The notes under the pieces were generated by a model. The model saw only the letters and a list, made by a program, of their open reading frames with translations, ran no database searches and was not told the DNA's origin. Both the position numbers and the translations under genes were made by a program. Positions 35,778 through 43,851 of a stretch of 64,000 nt of DNA are shown one piece after another. Positions within the stretch are counted from its first letter, which is position 1. Every line of letters begins with the position of its first letter. The stretch is from contig CAZPRY010000006.1 of assembly GCA_964589175.1 (NCBI GenBank), positions 62,001 through 126,000 on the forward strand, read 5' to 3'. Origin of the DNA: CAZPRY01 sp964589175. Its GTDB lineage: Bacteria; Fidelibacterota; UBA2242.

Positions 35778-36696
35778 TCCCGGCGATCACAGTTATGAAC
35801 TCTTTTCCGATGAATTTTTCTATCCTCTCGGCCCCAAAACCGGGATCATAAACACGCCGGTCTTTCCGCTGCTGCTTCAGACCCGGGGAGATTCTTATCG
35901 CATTCTCTACGGGTTTCGGTTTTTCGAGCACTACCGCGAACTTGCGCTTGATGAATGCCCGGCTGTCGTATTCCCCGAAACCCTGTCTGAGCTGCAAATC
36001 ATTTCGGTAGTGATCCGGACCCAAAAATACTATGGGCTGTTCTACCCGATAGACATCGCCCGCGTATTACATTTCGTCCGAAGCCGGGCCGTTGCTGAAG
36101 AAGAGATCATCAGCGCCGTTTTACCTGAATTCGAAATCGCCCCGAATGCCAAAGTCTTGCATCAATACCTGTCCCTCAAGGCAGTTCCCTCCTTTCTGAT
36201 CGACTTTCTAATTCAAAAAAACGCGCCGCTCAAAACCTGGCTGCAAGCTGCCGATTGCGTTCCGGACGCCCAAACCTTTTTCCGGCAACTTATCGGCATA
36301 ATCCGGCCCTCGCTCAGCAACTTCAAAGAAATCGCCCGGAATCTGCAGGAAATCGCCCTCCGCGACAAAATCACCGTCCCGGATTTGATCCATCAATTGG
36401 AACTCGAATCCAGCGTCAACCGGGAAACGGAGCCGGCCCGAATCCTAGCCAATATCCGTCAAATCCTCATGCGTCGGCGTTACCCGTTACTCTCCGAATA
36501 TCGCGACGCCATCGAAAACCGGATAGCGCAGTTGGAACTGCCCGGTGGCGCCACGCTTCATTACGACAAAAGCTTCGAGAAAAAGGCCCTTCGCCTCGAG
36601 TTCCGGATCGAATCGGTCAACGATGTCGAACATCTGCAGAAACAACTCACCGATGATTTGTTTGTTCAATTGAAGGAGCTTTTCCAATCACTATAA
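35734..36696 (+). CDS. ParB-like nuclease-fold/HTH protein, partner of the SPL-family enzyme
   Basis: The first 110 residues look like a diverged ParB N-terminal domain: KIPLNRCDPG, then YRILYGFRFFEHYREL (about 55-70, the position of the ParB GxRR-like box, here GFRFF), then IPLFYPIDIA-like sequence (FYPIDIARVLHF, about 102-113), which matches the ParB linker before its helix-turn-helix. Residues 115-190 read as a KorB/ParB-type helical domain (EEEIISAVLP..APNAKVLHQYLSLKAVPSFLIDFLI). The remaining C-terminal part is not recognised. It has no ParA partner. Instead it is joined head-to-tail to a spore-photoproduct-lyase-family gene, so a DNA-related role in that context is inferred. Confidence 0.6.
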   Translation: MNSPKYLKIPLNRCDPGDHSYELFSDEFFYPLGPKTGIINTPVFPLLLQTRGDSYRILYGFRFFEHYRELALDECPAVVFPETLSELQIISVVIRTQKYYGLFYPIDIARVLHFVRSRAVAEEEIISAVLPEFEIAPNAKVLHQYLSLKAVPSFLIDFLIQKNAPLKTWLQAADCVPDAQTFFRQLIGIIRPSLSNFKEIARNLQEIALRDKITVPDLIHQLELESSVNRETEPARILANIRQILMRRRYPLLSEYRDAIENRIAQLELPGGATLHYDKSFEKKALRLEFRIESVNDVEHLQKQLTDDLFVQLKELFQSL

Positions 36697-36773
36697 AACC
36701 GGCAGCGGACCATCGTATTAAAGCGATCTATATCGAGCAGATCGCCGCCCGGGACGCCCTTACCCGCGAAATT

Positions 36774-37880
36774 TTGAATTCTCACCCCGATTGCGAACCG
36801 GTCATAGTGCGGGATGAGGCGGAGCTCGCAACACTCACCGCCGGCCAGGATCCCAAGATCGTTCTCTTTTTAGCGCATCATAAAGGCCAGATCGTCAAGG
36901 GGTGTCCGGCTACTGCTGAAACTTACCTCTGCTGCCGTTACCAGGTCATCAATCAGACCTTGAACTGCCCCCTGAACTGCAGCTACTGTATTTTGCAGTT
37001 TTACCTGAACCAGCCGGCAACAACGATTTACACGGACTTTGCCGCTATTTTCCGGGAATTTAAACAGAAAATAGTCCTGCAGCCGCGGCGTTTCTTCCGT
37101 ATCGGAACCGGCGAGCTGGGAGACAGCCTGGCGTTGCCCGGATCGATTCTGTTCGCCAGACAGGCCGTGCTATTCTTCGCCCGATTTTCCAATGTGTTGT
37201 TCGAATTGAAGACCAAGACCGCCAACGTTGAGGATTTGCTTGATCTTCAGCATAACAGTCATACGGTCATTTCCTGGTCATTGAATCCGCCCGAAATTGT
37301 CGCCGCCGAAGAATACCTGGCGGCCGGGATCGAGGACAGATTGCACGCCGCTCGCAGAGTACAGGAAGCCGGCTACCTGCTGGGCTTTCACTTCGATCCA
37401 ATTCTCATCGATCGAAACAGCATGGCTTTATACACCCATCTCATCCGGCGCTTGTATCAAAGCGTGGACCCTTCACGGATAGCCTGGATCAGCATGGGCT
37501 CGCTGCGTTTCCCGCCCTCCACCAAAGAGAAGATCATCGAACGCTATCCGCAATCGACAATCGTTTACGGCGAGATGATCAAGGGGATGGACGGCAAGCT
37601 GCGCTATGCGCGGCCGGTACGCAGCCCGTTTTATCGGGCGATCTATAACGCGCTGAAGGATGTCGCAAATCCGCCCTTCATCTATTTCTGCATGGAAAGC
37701 CGCGATGTGTGGCAGGATGTAACGGGTTTCACCCCGGAGAGCAATGCGCGGCTGGATTTCATGTTCGCGGAGAGTATCCACAGACGCTTTCCCGGCCTGA
37801 TGCCGGAGGTGCCCTCTTTCGCCGATTATGAATCCGGTTTCAATCTGGAAGATGCCCGGCCTAGCGCGAATGACGCTTAA
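36774..37880 (+). CDS. Spore photoproduct lyase-family radical SAM protein
   Basis: Radical SAM enzyme of the SPL family, whose founding member reverses the spore photoproduct in DNA. The cluster motif CPLNCSYC lies at about 66-73 and is followed by the family features IVLQPRRFFRIGTGELGDSL (about 98-117) and SWSLNPPEIV. The coordinates use the first standard start (TTG). However, the frame stays open to 36657 and the upstream codons read IKAIYIEQIAARDALTREIL, which looks like the genuine family N-terminus, so translation very likely begins upstream at an ATC, ATA or ATT codon after AAGGAG at 36673-36678. The stop overlaps the convergent Nudix gene by four bases. Non-sporulating bacteria carry many uncharacterised SPL relatives. 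Confidence 0.82.
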   Translation: MNSHPDCEPVIVRDEAELATLTAGQDPKIVLFLAHHKGQIVKGCPATAETYLCCRYQVINQTLNCPLNCSYCILQFYLNQPATTIYTDFAAIFREFKQKIVLQPRRFFRIGTGELGDSLALPGSILFARQAVLFFARFSNVLFELKTKTANVEDLLDLQHNSHTVISWSLNPPEIVAAEEYLAAGIEDRLHAARRVQEAGYLLGFHFDPILIDRNSMALYTHLIRRLYQSVDPSRIAWISMGSLRFPPSTKEKIIERYPQSTIVYGEMIKGMDGKLRYARPVRSPFYRAIYNALKDVANPPFIYFCMESRDVWQDVTGFTPESNARLDFMFAESIHRRFPGLMPEVPSFADYESGFNLEDARPSANDA

Positions 37881-38470
37881 AGTTCGACTCCGAAACGGCC
37901 GGCAAAATCCCTGTTCCTGATAATCTTTTCGGCCCAGAACAGGCCAATGATCGACTTGGCATCCGTAATTTGCCCGGCGTACACCATTTCCATCGCCTCA
38001 TCAATATCCCTCGTGAAAAGCTCAATCACCTCATCCTCATCCGGATGGGTCGCGCCCGGTTTCAAATGATCTGCCCAATACAGGTGAATGATTTCATCAC
38101 TGTAGCCTACCGTCGGATACAAACTGCCGAGAGCAGCAATATTACCGGAGATGTAACCCGTTTCTTCCTCCAACTCGCGCCGAATGGTCTCTTCGGGATT
38201 TTCGCCCGGATCGATTTTACCGGCCGGGATTTCAATGACAACCCGCTGCACCGGATACCGGTACTGGCGGATAAGTAATATTTGGTGGTCACCGAGATAG
38301 GGAATAACTACGGCCGCTCCCGGATGTTTGATATACTCACGAACGGCCGTCCCATTTTTCGGCAAGCGCACTTGATCTTCATATACATCCAGAAGACAGC
38401 CGCGAAAAACATTCCGGCTGTCAAGCGGAACTTCCTTAAAGTCTTTTTCCTTGTGGGCAGATTGCATCAT
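37877..38470 (-). CDS. Nudix hydrolase, ADP-ribose pyrophosphatase type
   Basis: Hydrolyses nucleoside diphosphate derivatives such as ADP-ribose. The complete Nudix box G-x5-E-x7-REL-x-EE-x-G appears as GKIDPGENPEETIRRELEEE (about 100-119) continuing TGY, preceded by LIRQYRYPV, which is typical of ADP-ribose pyrophosphatases. AAGGAG stands eight bases before the first ATG. It is convergent with the SPL-family gene. Confidence 0.9.
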   Translation of the reverse strand: MMQSAHKEKDFKEVPLDSRNVFRGCLLDVYEDQVRLPKNGTAVREYIKHPGAAVVIPYLGDHQILLIRQYRYPVQRVVIEIPAGKIDPGENPEETIRRELEEETGYISGNIAALGSLYPTVGYSDEIIHLYWADHLKPGATHPDEDEVIELFTRDIDEAMEMVYAGQITDAKSIIGLFWAEKIIRNRDFAGRFGVEL

Positions 38471-38920
38471 ATAAGTGACTCCTTTTTACAAATACGCGCA
38501 AATAAACTTAGCGCTATAACAACGGACGCCCTAGTTTATGTATATAATATTGGCAAGAAAAGGAGAAAAGAGAAGAGGAGGATGCCTTTTTTTGGGAGAA
38601 GTTCCCAAGGAAAGAGGGAGGTTGTGGATGGATTTATCTAACTGCGGGTTAGGTGACTAACCCATCGCGCTAGGTCATCCTCCTCGAAGAGTTCGTATTG
38701 GTAAAAAGCACACGACTAAACGTAGCATTCGCGTAAACCGGAATCCCGATCGTTCCGGAAAATTTTATAAAATATAAGGTCAAAAAGGGTCGTGCTTTGT
38801 TCTGCCCCAAGAACGGCCCGTATTAAGTTAACAATATTTATAATAAGTGCACGAAAAAATATCAAAATTTATGCTTGTAAAAATTATCTTATCTCTATAA
38901 GTTTCAAGGCTGTTTGATGC
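38471..38920. other. 450-base intergenic stretch with nested hairpins upstream of tRNA-Lys
   Basis: No credible protein gene is visible. The plus strand has a TATAAT (38543-38548) followed by a purine-rich run, then a perfect 10-bp pairing of GAGGAGGATG (38575-38584) with CATCCTCCTC (38676-38685). Inside it are two hairpins, TTGGGA/TCCCAA (38592-38608) and GGGTTAG/CTAACCC (38646-38663). A second set follows: AAAGCAC (38705-38711) plus GAC with GTCGTGCTTT (38789-38798), enclosing CCGGAA/TTCCGG (38738-38758), and GTTCT/AGAAC (38799-38814). I cannot match it to 6S, tmRNA, SRP or RNase P RNA. It may encode a structured RNA. Confidence 0.45.
38875..38901 (+). promoter_or_regulatory. Candidate promoter of tRNA-Lys
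   Basis: TTGTAA (38875-38880) and TATAAG (38896-38901) are 15 bases apart in an AT-rich stretch, which would place the transcription start about a dozen bases before the mature tRNA. The spacing is a little short, so this is tentative. Confidence 0.4.
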
Positions 38921-38996
38921 GGGTGCATAGCTCAGTAGGTAGAGCAACGGCCTTTTAAGCCGTGGGTCGCAGGTTCGATCCCTGCTGCACTCACCA
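38921..38996 (+). tRNA. tRNA-Lys (anticodon TTT)
   Basis: A complete cloverleaf of 76 bases with CCA encoded. The acceptor stem GGGTGCA pairs with TGCACTC (one G-T), the D arm is GCTC...GAGC, the anticodon stem is ACGGC/GCCGT around CTTTTAA with anticodon TTT at 38954-38956, and the T arm is GCAGG TTCGATC CCTGC. It decodes AAA/AAG. It stands alone between the hairpin-rich gap and a convergent secreted-protein gene; no integrase or other sign of insertion at its 3' end is seen. Confidence 0.97.
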
Positions 38997-39098
38997 ATCT
39001 CTCTTCAGCATACATACGGTCCGTTAATACCCCCAAACAGCGGGCCTTTCCCTTTTTGTCGACGGGGAATGCACCCTTCTTTCCAAAACTTAAGATAG

Positions 39099-40241
39099 TC
39101 AATCTTTTTTCCGGAGCCTTGCCCGGATAAACCGCGGCCGGTAAACGTCCATCCCCTGGTTTTCAATATCAACGCCAATAGGCGCCGTAATGTAACTGAT
39201 GACCAATTCGCCGGGTTGGTTTGACAACTCCGGGTGGCACTTGGCGGCGTAGGTCATCCTTTTGTGTTCCGGATTGGAATAAATACGTACCGGTTCCGAC
39301 CACGAACCCGTCAGTTGATGAGCCACGCTTATAAAAATGTCCGGCTTTTCCGGAACGTAGGTCGTGCAATAATACAATCCCCATTGGGCATCATACTGGA
39401 TTGCCATCTCGGTCACACCCGGAATAAACAAGGAAACCAGGTTCTCGCGATTTTTTTGCCAATGCAGGCCTCTTTTACCCTGTGCCCAAAATTCCAGAAC
39501 TTCCGCATTCCTGCCTTTCAGGATGTCTGTGGCTTTTGCGCGCATAAGAATGGTTCTACGTTGCATATTGTCATCATCGGGATCATCCCATCCGAAAAAA
39601 TACAGGTACGGTTTCTCATAGTACACCGCCGAATGAATCCCGAAATGATCGTTGCCGATATTCATGTCATAATAGCTGAGCTTCCAGTCCATCGGTTCGT
39701 CATCCGGATTGTCGATCACCACCGAAATTGTGCCGGCCACCCAACCGTTGCCCCAATCTTTGTGCAGCGCAAAACAGAATACGACCAGTTTATCCCCAAT
39801 CCGTACGCCACTGGTCGGCCAGTAATATTCCCCGGAGCTGCCTGTCTGGTAAGGGAAAAAGGCGATGTCCCGAGCCCCTTCCCGACGCCAATAATAGCGG
39901 ATGCTTTGTAGCGGGGGCGCTGTTCGATCCTGGATGGCGATTGTGCTATTAATAAAAAAGCGGTTCGGTATGCGCTTCCCATCGATAACATCGCCTAAAA
40001 AGGCATCGCCGAACAGCCAAAGCGTGCGTGTCTCGGATAAGACAATCGATGTGGCCGCATCGGCTCCCAGCCAACCACTTTCATTGGCTTGAAATAATTG
40101 ATCATAGATGCTATCCATTTCAACCGAAACCAGTTGTACCGGATAATCCGGCGGCCAGCCTGTCGGTTCGGCGATCAGGATCGACACAAAGGGAACGATT
40201 AACCATTTAATACTGGTATAAATCCGTCTTTGCAGTTCCAT
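39099..40241 (-). CDS. Secreted DUF4185-like, propeller-type protein
   Basis: Exported protein of about 380 residues with a signal peptide (about 1-24, ending near ILIAEP). The mature part has repeated Trp/Tyr/Gly-rich blades such as TLWLFGDAFLG, GEYYWPTSGVRIGDKLVVF, YLYFFGWDDPDDD and GELVISYI, which fit the five-bladed beta-propeller fold of DUF4185 and related glycoside-hydrolase-like proteins. No catalytic residue can be assigned. The ATG at 40241 starts the signal peptide; a longer frame to 40274 is less likely. The Fe-S aldo/keto reductase is divergent from it. Confidence 0.6.
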   Translation of the reverse strand: MELQRRIYTSIKWLIVPFVSILIAEPTGWPPDYPVQLVSVEMDSIYDQLFQANESGWLGADAATSIVLSETRTLWLFGDAFLGDVIDGKRIPNRFFINSTIAIQDRTAPPLQSIRYYWRREGARDIAFFPYQTGSSGEYYWPTSGVRIGDKLVVFCFALHKDWGNGWVAGTISVVIDNPDDEPMDWKLSYYDMNIGNDHFGIHSAVYYEKPYLYFFGWDDPDDDNMQRRTILMRAKATDILKGRNAEVLEFWAQGKRGLHWQKNRENLVSLFIPGVTEMAIQYDAQWGLYYCTTYVPEKPDIFISVAHQLTGSWSEPVRIYSNPEHKRMTYAAKCHPELSNQPGELVISYITAPIGVDIENQGMDVYRPRFIRARLRKKD

Positions 40242-40345
40242 AAATTTCAACCCGCCTGATAAGTGTAAAATCATTTGGTGATTTTTAAGCTCCTGAAATC
40301 TATATTATGCCCCTTGCAGCTGCAAGGAAAAATCGGAGGTCAGCT

Positions 40346-41485
40346 ATGCAATATCGCATTCTGGGAAAAACAGCAGAGAGAGTCTCGGTTCTCGGCTTCG
40401 GCGCCATGCGTTTACCGATTATTGACGGTGATACTGGTAAAATCGACGTTCCCGAAGCCACCCGAATGCTGCATTTTGCCCTCGATAACGGCCTGAACTA
40501 CCTCGATACTGCCTATGCCTATCACAACGGGACTAGCGAAGCTTTCGTCGGCAACGCACTACTCAACGGATACCGGGAAAAAGTCCATCTGGCCACCAAA
40601 CTGCCCTGCTGGCTGATTCAAACCCGCCGCGATATGGATCGTTTACTGAACGAACAATTAGATCGCCTGCAAACAGACCGGATTGATTTTTACCTGCTGC
40701 ACGCTCTCGGGCGCTCCAATTGGGACAAATTACTCGATCTCGGAGTGCTTGAGTTTCTCGACGCCGCAATCGCGGACGGCAGAATCCGTTATGCCGGTTT
40801 TTCCTATCATGATGACGCTGTAACTTTCGTGAAAATTGTCGACGCTTACGACTGGGGCTTGTGCCAGATTCAATATAATTACATGGATGAAAATTATCAG
40901 GCCGGCCGCACCGGATTGCGGTATGCATCGCAGAAGGGCCTGGGGATCGTTGTTATGGAACCCCTGCGTGGCGGGAAGCTGGCCAGCAATATCCCTGCTG
41001 ACGCCGTAAAAGCACTACGTTCTGGCCATTCCTCACGTATGCCGGTGGAATGGGCGCTACGCTGGCTGTGGAACCAGCCGGAAATCGGCACTGTCCTCAG
41101 CGGCATGTCAACGATGACGCAAATACAGGAAAACATCCGGCTGGCCGCAAACGCAGAAGCAAATTGCCAGTCTGCCGGGGAAATCCACATCATCCGGCAA
41201 GTGCGCGATATCTTTCTGCAACGCACCAAAGTCAATTGCACTGCCTGCCGGTATTGCCAGCCTTGTCCCTCGGGAGTCAAAATCCCGGAATGTCTTTCGA
41301 TTTATAATAATGCCCATATCTACGACGATTTTACCTCGGAGAAATTCCAGTATCTGCTCAGCCTTAAAGAGCCTGAACGGGCTTCTCACTGCACCCGTTG
41401 CGGCCAATGTGAATCCCTCTGCCCACAACATATTCCGATCATAGACACTCTGGCAAACGTTTCAGATGCCTTCGAAAAAGAATGA
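40346..41485 (+). CDS. Aldo/keto reductase with C-terminal ferredoxin-like domain
   Basis: Oxidoreductase with an N-terminal AKR barrel and a C-terminal iron-sulfur domain. The AKR tetrad is visible as Asp and Tyr in YLDTAYAYHNG (about 49-59), Lys in LATKLP (about 80-85) and His in FYLLHALG (about 112-119). The C-terminus has two cysteine clusters, CTACRYCQPCPSGVKIPEC (about 298-316) and CTRCGQCESLCP (about 350-361), enough for two [4Fe-4S] centres, so it may exchange electrons with ferredoxin. GGAGGT six bases before the ATG decides the start; an upstream in-frame start at 40307 is rejected. Confidence 0.9.
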   Translation: MQYRILGKTAERVSVLGFGAMRLPIIDGDTGKIDVPEATRMLHFALDNGLNYLDTAYAYHNGTSEAFVGNALLNGYREKVHLATKLPCWLIQTRRDMDRLLNEQLDRLQTDRIDFYLLHALGRSNWDKLLDLGVLEFLDAAIADGRIRYAGFSYHDDAVTFVKIVDAYDWGLCQIQYNYMDENYQAGRTGLRYASQKGLGIVVMEPLRGGKLASNIPADAVKALRSGHSSRMPVEWALRWLWNQPEIGTVLSGMSTMTQIQENIRLAANAEANCQSAGEIHIIRQVRDIFLQRTKVNCTACRYCQPCPSGVKIPECLSIYNNAHIYDDFTSEKFQYLLSLKEPERASHCTRCGQCESLCPQHIPIIDTLANVSDAFEKE

Positions 41486-41565
41486 GAGCCTTCCGGCCGA
41501 AAAAATAATTCTTACAAAACCGCGACACTTGAGAATCGTATGCGCGATTTCGTATATTCATCAGC

Positions 41566-41913
41566 ATGCAACCGGAACAATATCGTGTACTAGTGCCGTA
41601 TCGTTCAGCTTACCCGGATCCCATCCTGTTTCAGAAAGGGGAAAAAATCAGGATTGGCCGTGAATTCAGCGGGGATCCCGACTGGAAAGATTGGATCTGG
41701 TGCGAAGGCGAAAACCGGAACACCGCCTGGGTGCCGAAACAATTTATCGACGGCAACGGTTTCTGCAGGCGAGCCTACAACGCCCGGGAATTGACGATCC
41801 TTACCGGCGAAATTCTAACCGTAACCGAAATTGTCAATGGCTTTGGATGGGCGCAAAAAGCCGACGGGCAAACCGGTTGGGTGCCCATGAAAAATCTGGA
41901 GAAATTATCCTAA
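41566..41913 (+). CDS. Small double SH3-like domain protein
   Basis: A 115-residue protein made of two SH3-like repeats, VPYRSAYPDPILFQKGEKI...WIWCEGENRNTAWVPKQF and NARELTILTGEILTVTEIV...WAQKADGQTGWVPMKNL. The matching pattern of hydrophobic strand, Gly-Glu, then W-x2-W/AW-V-P in each half suggests an internal duplication. No signal peptide is present, so it probably acts in the cytoplasm. Its function is unknown. It lies 100 bases before the ion channel gene. Confidence 0.65.
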   Translation: MQPEQYRVLVPYRSAYPDPILFQKGEKIRIGREFSGDPDWKDWIWCEGENRNTAWVPKQFIDGNGFCRRAYNARELTILTGEILTVTEIVNGFGWAQKADGQTGWVPMKNLEKLS

Positions 41914-42013
41914 AGGAATTTTCCACGGCCGCGGATATTCATCTGATTCCCGCCGGAAGCTCAACTGCTTATTCCTTGAAAATGCAGTCGCGTATCCGTA
42001 ACATTGCAGTACC

Positions 42014-42823
42014 ATGAAACGGGATCTACGCACTACAATTCAATTCTACCTGATCGATTGCAAAACGCCGCTCGGGCGGGCCATCGACATCTTCATTATC
42101 CTGCTCAATTTGCTAGTCTGTGTGAGCGTGGTCATCGAGAGCTACCCGGTCAGCGCAAACACGCTGCACATCCTCAGTATCATCGACTATATCACCGTCT
42201 CCCTGTTTACGATAGAATTCATCGCCCGTCTTTACGGCGCCCGCGAACGCCTGCGGCAACTGCGCAATATCTACACAATCATCGATTTCATCGCCATCCT
42301 GCCGACCTTGATCCTGATCGTTGCCCCGGCTGCCAACGTTGGCTTCATCAAATTATTGCGCATTTTTAAAGCCCTCCGCATATTTCGCTTCCTGCGCTTC
42401 ATTCAGGACCCGGATTTCTTCTTCGGTACGATCTCGATACAGCTGCTTAAGGTCGTGCGCCTGATGCTTACCATCCTTATCATTTTTTTCGTTTCGGCCG
42501 GACTATTGTACAACATCGAATCGACCTCCAATCCGGGTATGAATACCTTTGGAGATGCGTTTTACTTCACGGTGGTTTCGCTGACGACCGTCGGATTCGG
42601 AGATATTACTCCGGTCACGCAGGCTGGCCGCTGGGTGACGGTCCTGATGATTATCTCGGGGATTATCCTGATTCCCTGGCAGGCTTCACAGATCGTCCGC
42701 GAATGGGTCAATATTGGCACCAAACAGCGCGTCGTCTGCCGCAGCTGCGGACTCAATTACCACGACAAGGACGCCTCCCATTGCAAACATTGCGGGGCGG
42801 TGATTTATCATGATCAGGAATGA
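42014..42823 (+). CDS. Voltage-gated-type ion channel with C-terminal zinc ribbon
   Basis: Six-transmembrane cation channel (about residues 20-240). The pore helix and potassium selectivity filter read SLTTVGFGDITPVT (about 189-202), and the fourth segment carries regularly spaced arginines (LLRIFKALRIFRFLRF, about 114-129) like a voltage sensor. The last 35 residues form a zinc ribbon with CRSCG and CKHCG pairs (about 240-262), an uncommon cytoplasmic domain for such channels that could sense metal, redox state or bind nucleic acid or protein. The gene ends at a bidirectional terminator. Confidence 0.87.
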   Translation: MKRDLRTTIQFYLIDCKTPLGRAIDIFIILLNLLVCVSVVIESYPVSANTLHILSIIDYITVSLFTIEFIARLYGARERLRQLRNIYTIIDFIAILPTLILIVAPAANVGFIKLLRIFKALRIFRFLRFIQDPDFFFGTISIQLLKVVRLMLTILIIFFVSAGLLYNIESTSNPGMNTFGDAFYFTVVSLTTVGFGDITPVTQAGRWVTVLMIISGIILIPWQASQIVREWVNIGTKQRVVCRSCGLNYHDKDASHCKHCGAVIYHDQE

Positions 42824-42874
42824 CGGCTTTGCCTCGCTGTTGATAATTTCACCCGCGCATCTCATGAAAATCGA

Positions 42875-42900
42875 AAAGCCGGTCTGTTAACCGGCTTTTT
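42875..42900. terminator. Bidirectional terminator between the channel gene and the uronate operon
   Basis: AAAAGCCGGT (42875-42884) pairs perfectly with ACCGGCTTTT (42891-42900) around CTGTTA, with T-runs on both strands. It closes both the ion channel transcript and the long reverse operon that ends at the HAD gene. Confidence 0.9.
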
Positions 42901-42925
42901 TATTAAGGAGAGAGAAGAGAGAACT

Positions 42926-43807
42926 TTATTTCCAGGGCGGGGAATCCGGCAGAAAACGCTCGAATTCGGCGATGAGTTTTTCCTCCACCGCTTTCGTGTA
43001 CTTCCCGGCGGCGAATAAATCCGCGAATATTTCGTAGAATTTCACCCAGGATTTTTCCTCTTCACCGGGATTAATCGGGTAAAATAACAAGCCGTTGCTG
43101 TGTGCAGCCTTCATGTCGCCGGGAGCGTCGCCGACCATGAGAACATGCCCGGCCGGGTACTTCGGGGCCGTCAGGGCCAGATGCTCTTTCTTGGAGCCGC
43201 GTTCCTGCCCGGCAATCACACGCGCATATTGAGCGATATCATGTTCTTCCCATTCCCGCACGAGGGCTTCGTTGGGTGTCGCCGAGCAGACTATGATGTC
43301 CGCCCACTGCGATATCTTCTGCAGCGATTCGCGCACAAACGGAAAGGGCGGGACGTCGTGCACCAGATCGGCGATGCCGGCATTGACGGCTTCGCTCCAA
43401 TCCAGCGCCTGCTTCAGCACCGGATCGCCGCTTTTCTCCACTTCCGCCTTGAGGGCTGGGTTGCCCAGTTTGGTTTCACGCTTGATCCACTCGCGCAGGG
43501 CCGTCGCCCCGGGAATCGCGAGTCCGCGCCGTTGCACCTCGTCCCACTCTTTCAGCAAATCGAAGGTCATAATCAAGGCCGGAAAACGGTTAATCCCACG
43601 CCACTTCGAATAGAGATTTACAAATTCCGCCGCAGCCCGCGCGTACTTCGACACAGCCTGCAGATGCCAGTATTTGATGATGTTCGGGATAAAGCATTCC
43701 TTGTGCTTGATTTCCATCGTATCGAAGGCACAGCCATCGGAGTCGATCGCGACAAGATAATCGTGCTGCGGCATGAGGTTTTTTAATTCCAATTGCGGAT
43801 CGGTCAT
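42926..43807 (-). CDS. HAD-superfamily hydrolase at the end of the uronate operon
   Basis: Haloacid dehalogenase-fold phosphatase of 293 residues. The nucleophile motif is AIDSDGCAFDT (about 21-31), motif II is in IVCSATP (about 171-177), and the motif III/IV region is HVLMVGDAPGDMKAA (about 217-231). It is larger than common sugar phosphatases because of a helical cap (about 35-150). Position directly after kdgK in a uronate catabolic operon suggests a role with phosphorylated sugar acids or in removing a toxic phosphorylated by-product; this is inference. Confidence 0.75.
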   Translation of the reverse strand: MTDPQLELKNLMPQHDYLVAIDSDGCAFDTMEIKHKECFIPNIIKYWHLQAVSKYARAAAEFVNLYSKWRGINRFPALIMTFDLLKEWDEVQRRGLAIPGATALREWIKRETKLGNPALKAEVEKSGDPVLKQALDWSEAVNAGIADLVHDVPPFPFVRESLQKISQWADIIVCSATPNEALVREWEEHDIAQYARVIAGQERGSKKEHLALTAPKYPAGHVLMVGDAPGDMKAAHSNGLLFYPINPGEEEKSWVKFYEIFADLFAAGKYTKAVEEKLIAEFERFLPDSPPWK

Positions 43808-43851
43808 ATTCTGCCCCGAGTCATTTTATTTTCAATTCACAAATCCAATCT

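Noticed and set aside
38582..38641. Short frame after GAGGAG before tRNA-Lys
   Set aside because: It has only 19 codons, the ribosome-binding-like sequence abuts the ATG, and the bases are better explained by the long stem with 38676-38685.
38573..38815. Identity as RNase P RNA, 6S RNA, SRP RNA or tmRNA
   Set aside because: None of the conserved core sequences of these RNAs could be found, so it is kept only as an unidentified structured candidate.
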